A stretch of DNA of 9,154 nucleotides from CAYYSY01 sp964474355 (lineage in GTDB: Bacteria; Myxococcota_A; UBA9160; UBA4427). The translations under genes were made by a program, and so were the position numbers. Under the pieces are notes generated by a model, which worked only from the letters and a program-made list of their open reading frames with translations, did not search any database and was not told the origin of the DNA. Below are positions 5,802 to 9,154 of this stretch, one piece after another; position 1 is the first letter of the stretch, and the number at the start of each line of letters is the position of its first letter. The DNA lies in assembly GCA_964474355.1 (NCBI GenBank), contig CAYYSY010000140.1:1-9154 (forward strand). Reading direction: 5' to 3'.

Positions 5802-7694
5802 ATGCCCCAGCGTCCCTCGTCTCGTTCTCTCTCTTGCGCGCTGTCTCATCGCCTGCGCCCGACCGCGGCCCTTGCCCTCGCTGCGCTCGCCGCCGCGTTC
5901 GTCGGGCTCGCGTGTGGTGGGGAGCCACCGCCGCCCGAGCCCATCGTCGCCGACCCGGACACGCGCCGATCGACGGCGCTCGGCGACGTCGTCGGGTTCA
6001 GGAGCAAGGCCGGCGCGCACGTCTGGCGGGGTCTGCCCTTTGCGGAGCCGCCGGTGGGTGAGCTGCGCTGGCGGGCGCCGCGCCCGGCGGAGCCGTGGTC
6101 GGGCACGCGCGAGGCCCTCGAGTGGGGCTCGTCTTGCGTCCAGTTCGCCGGACCGATGATGGTGGGCGAAGGCATCGAGGAGGGTGACGTCGCGGGCAGC
6201 GAGGACTGCCTGTACTTGAACGTGTTCGCGCCGCCGGCGAAGCCGGGTGACGTGCCGCGCGGTACGAACCGCCTGCCTGTGATGGTGTGGATCCACGGCG
6301 GCGGCAACACGGTCGGCGATGCCCTCATGTACGACGCGAGCACCCTGGCCACGAGCCAGGACGTCGTCGTGGTCAGCGTGCACTATCGGATGGGCGTCTT
6401 CGGCTGGCTCTACCACGAGGCACTGCACGGGGACGACTCGACGCTCGACGACCGCTCGGGCAACTACGGCACGCTCGACACGATCGCGGCGCTTACGTGG
6501 GTGCGCGATCACATCGCGGTCTTCGGTGGCGATCCGACGCGCGTCACGGTCTTCGGCGAGTCGGCGGGGGGCAGCAACGTCTTCGCGCTGCTCACCTCGC
6601 CCCGCGCAGCCGGGCTCTTTCACCGCGCCATCGTGCAGAGCGGCGGTGGCTGGACGGTCCCGATTGCGGAGGCGCGGAACCCGGTCGACGGATCCCCGCC
6701 CGGGCACGAGCGCAGCTCGAGCGAGCTGCTCTACGAGATGCTGGTCCAGCAGGGCGCGGCGAAGGATCGCGCGGGTGCGAAGGCGAAGGCTGCCGACATG
6801 AGCGCAGCGGCCATCGCCGACACCCTTCGGAGCAGAACACCCGAAGAGCTGTTTCGCCCATTCGACGGGAAGGGCTTCGGCGGCATGTACTCGTGGCCGG
6901 GGCTGATCCGGGACGGGGTGGTCCTGCCCGACATGGACGCGCGCGAGGCGTTCGCGGCCGGCCGCTACAACGCGGTGCCGGCGATCTTCGGCACCAACCG
7001 CGACGAGAACAAGCTCTTCATGGCGTTCAGCTCACCCGATGTCGCGCGCATCGCGATGATCCCGCTGTGGTTCAAGAACGAGCGGATGTACGAACTCTCC
7101 TCGGAGTACGGCGCGAAGGGCTGGAAGGCGCGGGGCGCCGACGAGGCGGCGGACGCGATTGCGCGCTCGGGCCGGAGCCGCGCGTGGGTGTATCGCTTCG
7201 ACTGGGACGAGGAGGGGCGCCTCCTCTGGGTCGACTTCTCGCGCCTATTCGGCGCAGCCCACGCGCTCGAGCTGCCCTTCGTGTTCGGCACACTGAATCT
7301 CGGGCGTGCGAGCGAGTACGTGTTTCCCGAAGAGAGCTACGCGGGTGCACGTGCGCTGGCCGACACGATGATGGACTACTGGGGCCGCTTCGCGCGCACC
7401 GGAGATCCGGGAGGCGAGGGCGCCGCGGCACCGTGGCCAGCCTGGGAAGCGGGCGCCGGGCGCTTCCTGCTCTTCGACTCCGAGGCAGGCGGCGGCCTGA
7501 GCCTCTCCAACGAGACGGTCACCCGCGATGGCGTCGTCGCCGCCGTGGCCACGGATGACCGCTTCGAGTCGGATGCCGAGCGCTGCATCATCTACGGCGA
7601 GTCCGTGGTGTTCGGCGCGAACATGACCGAGGACGAGTACCGGGAGGTGCTCGACGGGGCTTGTGCGGACGTGCCGCTGCCGGTGCGCGGCTGA
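5802..7694 (+). CDS. Type-B carboxylesterase/lipase, probable lipoprotein
   Basis: This 630-residue serine esterase of the alpha/beta-hydrolase fold (carboxylesterase/cholinesterase family) hydrolyses carboxylic esters. The catalytic apparatus is complete: nucleophile Ser254 in GESAGG, acid Glu402 in GTNRDENKLF and His487 in FGAAHALELPFVFG. The oxyanion hole is HGGG at 165-168, followed by Asn where Phe is common. The type-B signature EDCLYLNVF (134-142) is present, and C112/C136 can form the family's conserved N-terminal disulfide. An N-terminal hydrophobic stretch (20-36) precedes C38 in VGLACGGE and then a Pro-rich linker. The lipobox is imperfect because the -3 position is Gly, so either a lipidated or a secreted protein is possible. 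It is divergent from carF and ends just before the repeat region. The natural substrate is unknown. Confidence 0.94.
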   Translation: MPQRPSSRSLSCALSHRLRPTAALALAALAAAFVGLACGGEPPPPEPIVADPDTRRSTALGDVVGFRSKAGAHVWRGLPFAEPPVGELRWRAPRPAEPWSGTREALEWGSSCVQFAGPMMVGEGIEEGDVAGSEDCLYLNVFAPPAKPGDVPRGTNRLPVMVWIHGGGNTVGDALMYDASTLATSQDVVVVSVHYRMGVFGWLYHEALHGDDSTLDDRSGNYGTLDTIAALTWVRDHIAVFGGDPTRVTVFGESAGGSNVFALLTSPRAAGLFHRAIVQSGGGWTVPIAEARNPVDGSPPGHERSSSELLYEMLVQQGAAKDRAGAKAKAADMSAAAIADTLRSRTPEELFRPFDGKGFGGMYSWPGLIRDGVVLPDMDAREAFAAGRYNAVPAIFGTNRDENKLFMAFSSPDVARIAMIPLWFKNERMYELSSEYGAKGWKARGADEAADAIARSGRSRAWVYRFDWDEEGRLLWVDFSRLFGAAHALELPFVFGTLNLGRASEYVFPEESYAGARALADTMMDYWGRFARTGDPGGEGAAAPWPAWEAGAGRFLLFDSEAGGGLSLSNETVTRDGVVAAVATDDRFESDAERCIIYGESVVFGANMTEDEYREVLDGACADVPLPVRG

Positions 7695-7725
7695 GCGCCC
7701 GGGGCATGGAGGCTCTTCGTGCTTT

Positions 7726-7764
7726 TGGTTCGCGGAGCTGGTTGCTCGGGTCGGGATTTCGGGG
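7726..7764 (+). repeat. Direct repeat copy A1 (39 bp)
   Basis: This segment is identical over 39 bp to 7807-7845, exactly 81 bp further on. Its sequence beyond the core (CCGGAAC at 7772-7778) looks more like the sequence following the core at 8233 than that following 7833. A1 may therefore be a hybrid or deleted element copy. It begins 32 bp after the esterase stop. Confidence 0.85.
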
Positions 7765-7806
7765 GTGGGCTCCGGAACACGGCGCTCTCTTGGCTGTCGC
7801 GGACTC

Positions 7807-7845
7807 TGGTTCGCGGAGCTGGTTGCTCGGGTCGGGATTTCGGGG
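7807..7845 (+). repeat. Direct repeat copy A2 (39 bp)
   Basis: This is an identical copy of 7726-7764. It forms the outer end of the left arm of the large inverted repeat and continues into sequence shared with the right arm. Confidence 0.85.
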
Positions 7846-7962
7846 TGTCGTCCTCACCTTACGGGCGGCTGCGGGTCGGTACACCGGCCCTTCTGGCGAG
7901 CGCTTTCTTGGCAAGTCTACAGAGCCACCCTCCAAGTTCCGGGCGACACCCCGAAATCCCGA
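7808..7962 (+). repeat. Left arm of large inverted repeat (155 bp)
   Basis: This arm matches the reverse complement of 8232-8389. Bases 7820-7866 are identical to the complement of 8331-8377 (47 bp), the match continues with one mismatch to 7878, and 7928-7962 is identical to the complement of 8232-8266 (35 bp). Bases 7879-7927 are diverged with small indels. Inside the arm, CGGGATTTCGGGGTGTCG (7833-7850) is perfectly inverted at 7944-7961, so the arm can also fold on itself around a 93-nt loop. Confidence 0.92.
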
Positions 7963-8027
7963 GGCAGACCTACCAGCTTCGCGATGGTCTCGGGAGCAGA
8001 GTCCCACGTTCCTTCGCTTGGCGCATC

Positions 8028-8053
8028 GACCCTCGGCTTCAGCGCCTCGTGTC
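8028..8053 (+). repeat. Inner perfect inverted repeat, left half (26 bp)
   Basis: This half is an exact reverse complement of 8135-8160, with an 81-nt loop (8054-8134). It starts GACCCTCGGC and ends GCCTCGTGTC. It lies centrally between the two ~155-bp arms. Confidence 0.93.
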
Positions 8054-8134
8054 GATTCCAGAACGTTGTCCGGGTCGGGGTAGGTGGAGAGTCTGCTCGG
8101 AGCTCGAGCTGGGCTCGGGCGGCGCAAAGTGACG

Positions 8135-8160
8135 GACACGAGGCGCTGAAGCCGAGGGTC
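8135..8160 (-). repeat. Inner perfect inverted repeat, right half (26 bp)
   Basis: This half is an exact reverse complement of 8028-8053. It is separated from the right outer arm by 71 bp (65 bp on the left side), so the whole composite is nearly symmetrical. The 71-bp part contains a small GC hairpin, CCGCTG (8203-8208) with CAGCGG (8213-8218). Confidence 0.93.
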
Positions 8161-8231
8161 CTTTTCCCAGAAAGAGAGGGGGGCGAGTCTTCCCTCCTAC
8201 CTCCGCTGCGCACAGCGGTGCGGCCCCTCCT

Positions 8232-8389
8232 TCGGGATTTCGGGGTGTCGCCCGGAACTTGGAGGGCAGCTCTGCAGACCTGCCATGTCTCGCCGCGCGC
8301 CGATGGCGCCGCGTATATCGACCCGCAGCTGCCCGTAAGGTGAGGACGACACCCCGAAATCCCGACCCGAGCAACCAACCACGCGAACC
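8232..8389 (-). repeat. Right arm of large inverted repeat (158 bp)
   Basis: This is an inverted, diverged copy of 7808-7962. Its own internal 18-bp inverted repeat lies at 8233-8250 and 8347-8364, around a 96-nt loop. The outer 8 bp, GGTTCGCG on the minus strand (8382-8389), match the left arm's outer end after a 4-bp diverged block. The arm ends 14 bp from the thioesterase stop codon. Confidence 0.92.
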
Positions 8390-8403
8390 GAACCCCGCGT
8401 GTA

Positions 8404-8901
8404 TCAGGACGCGCCGGTCTTTGGTGCCTTATCGCCAAGCACGATCATCAACGTCGCATCACCCAGTGCCACCGTCTTGCCGCGATCGTCGGTCACGGTG
8501 CTCGCAGCATGCACCACGCGGCGGCCTTCGTGCACGATGCGTGACTCGACGGTCGCTCGACCCGAGCCCACCGAGCGGAGATACTTCACGCGCAGGTCGA
8601 TGTTGGTCATGACGCCACGGGTCTCGCGCACGCGCTGGTAGGTGTCGGTCATGAGCATGGCCTGCGTGATGCTCATGTCGATCAACGTCGCGATGACGCC
8701 GCCGTGCATCTGTCCGTTCGGGTTTCGGAGGCGGTCTGTGAGGTCGACGCTCACGCGGGCCCAGCCCGGGGCCATGTCCTCGACCTCCAGGCCCAGGTGC
8801 TGGAAGAACGGGAAGTCCGCGGCGAAGCCGAGCAGCTTCTGCTTGAGCTCATCGCGCTCGGAATCGCCCGTGGAGGCGTCGTCGTGTTCACGATCGGTCA
8901 T
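8404..8901 (-). CDS. PaaI-family hotdog thioesterase
   Basis: This 165-residue single hotdog-fold protein is full length for the PaaI/YbgC-like acyl-CoA thioesterases. The central motif NPNGQMHGGVIATLIDMS (60-77) holds the H66-G67-G68 turn and D75 at the start of the long helix, the usual catalytic region. The core begins near residue 30 (FPFFQHLGLEVEDMAPGWARV) and strands follow to about 157. The first ~25 residues are polar. Family members hydrolyse aryl- or fatty-acyl-CoA in the cytoplasm; the substrate cannot be assigned here. No clear Shine-Dalgarno precedes the ATG at 8901, though no better start is seen. The upstream same-strand gene ends 62 bp away, so the two may be cotranscribed. 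The stop codon lies directly beside the palindromic repeat region. Confidence 0.92.
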   Translation of the reverse strand: MTDREHDDASTGDSERDELKQKLLGFAADFPFFQHLGLEVEDMAPGWARVSVDLTDRLRNPNGQMHGGVIATLIDMSITQAMLMTDTYQRVRETRGVMTNIDLRVKYLRSVGSGRATVESRIVHEGRRVVHAASTVTDDRGKTVALGDATLMIVLGDKAPKTGAS

Positions 8902-8939
8902 GAGGGGGAGCGTTGTACCCGAATCTGCGCGCCGGGGCC

Positions 8940-8954
8940 ACCGGCGCCGCCGGT
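8940..8954. terminator. Small GC hairpin after the partial upstream gene
   Basis: ACCGGC (8940-8945) and GCCGGT (8949-8954) form a 6-bp stem with a 3-nt loop, 9 bases beyond the stop codon at 8964 on the minus strand. No T-rich tract follows. It may be a weak terminator, an mRNA-end stabiliser or simply GC-rich background. Confidence 0.25.
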
Positions 8955-8963
8955 CCGACCGCC

Positions 8964-9154
8964 TCAGCTCGCGGAGGCGGCATGCTCCGCGCCACGCACG
9001 TTCCGCACGCGCTCCAGGAGGCGCAGCCGCAGGCGCAGCAGCTCGTTGCCGTACTCGCGAGAGAGCTGCGTGTACGGGCTCGGCTCGCGCTCGGAGATCT
9101 CGCGGATCGAATCTGCCAGCTCGCTTCGCATCCGGGCGATGGCCTCGTCGAGCC
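8964..9154 (-). CDS. Unidentified helical protein, C-terminal part
   Basis: Partial gene: the frame enters from the right edge (first full codon at 9152) and ends at TGA 8966-8964, giving 62 visible residues. The sequence begins LDEAIARMRSELADSIREIS and continues through SPYTQLSREYGNELLRLRLR to LLERVRNVRGAEHAASAS. It is strongly helical and amphipathic, with alternating acidic and basic residues. Codon use shows the same third-position G/C bias as the neighbouring genes, which supports real coding. I do not recognise the family from this fragment. It precedes the thioesterase on the same strand with a 62-bp gap, so a shared transcript is possible. Confidence 0.7.
   Translation of the reverse strand, partial: LDEAIARMRSELADSIREISEREPSPYTQLSREYGNELLRLRLRLLERVRNVRGAEHAASAS

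Larger units (their letters stand above)
7695..8403. other. 709-bp repeat-filled intergenic region between convergent genes
   Basis: No convincing gene lies here. The interval between the carboxylesterase stop and the thioesterase stop is almost filled by related repeats. A 13-bp core CGGGATTTCGGGG occurs five times: plus strand at 7752, 7833 and 8233, and minus strand at 7949-7961 and 8352-8364. By eye the region is less GC-rich than the flanking genes. Long open frames run through it on both strands, but they translate the palindrome rather than a recognisable protein. Confidence 0.85.

Noticed and set aside
7808..8389. Palindrome as an amplification or assembly artefact
   Set aside because: The two arms carry many substitutions and indels in the middle section, which a recent artefactual inversion would not produce.
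7695..8403. CRISPR array
   Set aside because: Repeat units are long, few, in both orientations and unequally spaced, with no regular short repeat-spacer pattern.
7695..8403. Insertion sequence with transposase
   Set aside because: No frame in the region shows a transposase motif. At most this is a non-autonomous element.

Overview
The window is a high-GC bacterial chromosome segment with strong third-position G/C bias throughout the genes. It holds a CarF-type lipid desaturase (PEDS1/Kua/TMEM189 family), a class I (archaeal-type) lysyl-tRNA synthetase and a fused periplasmic cytochrome c. Together these suggest Myxococcota or another deltaproteobacterial-type lineage. This is inference from gene content; no rRNA or other marker is present.

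Layout, left to right. (1) The 3' end of a lipoate-protein ligase family gene runs in from the left edge (+, ends 437). It converges on lysS (581-2284, -), a complete class I lysyl-tRNA synthetase. (2) Divergent from lysS is a coupled pair on +: a secreted protein with a sulfite-oxidase-like N-terminal region and a C-terminal haem c domain (2463-3407), overlapping by ATGA with a creatininase-family amidohydrolase (3404-4234). (3) A coupled pair on -: carF (4950-5738) and, through a TGATG junction, a polytopic membrane protein of unknown function (4156-4950). The 3' end of the membrane protein gene overlaps the creatininase gene tail to tail by 79 bp. (4) Divergent from carF is a 630-residue lipoprotein-like type-B carboxylesterase (5802-7694, +). 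The short carF/esterase gap carries two neat dyads. (5) A 709-bp non-coding stretch (7695-8403) lies between convergent genes and is filled almost wall to wall by repeats. (6) A PaaI-type hotdog thioesterase (8404-8901, -) follows, and then the 3' end of an unidentified helical protein gene (8964 to the right edge, -).

The genes are mostly housekeeping or lipid/ester metabolism and do not form one obvious pathway. CarF and its coupled membrane protein are the most suggestive functional unit. CarF enzymes make the vinyl-ether bond of plasmalogens, so the partner is a candidate membrane factor in ether-lipid or light/oxidative-stress physiology.

The most unusual structure is the repeat region 7695-8403. 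Two diverged copies of a ~155-bp element (7808-7962 and 8232-8389) face each other in inverted orientation. Each contains its own 18-bp internal inverted repeat. Between them is a perfect 26-bp inverted repeat with an 81-nt loop. A further partial direct copy (7726-7764) sits on the left. The copies differ by substitutions and indels, so this is not a simple assembly or amplification artefact. It resembles a MITE/REP-type mobile repeat composite or a structured RNA/terminator region rather than a protein gene.
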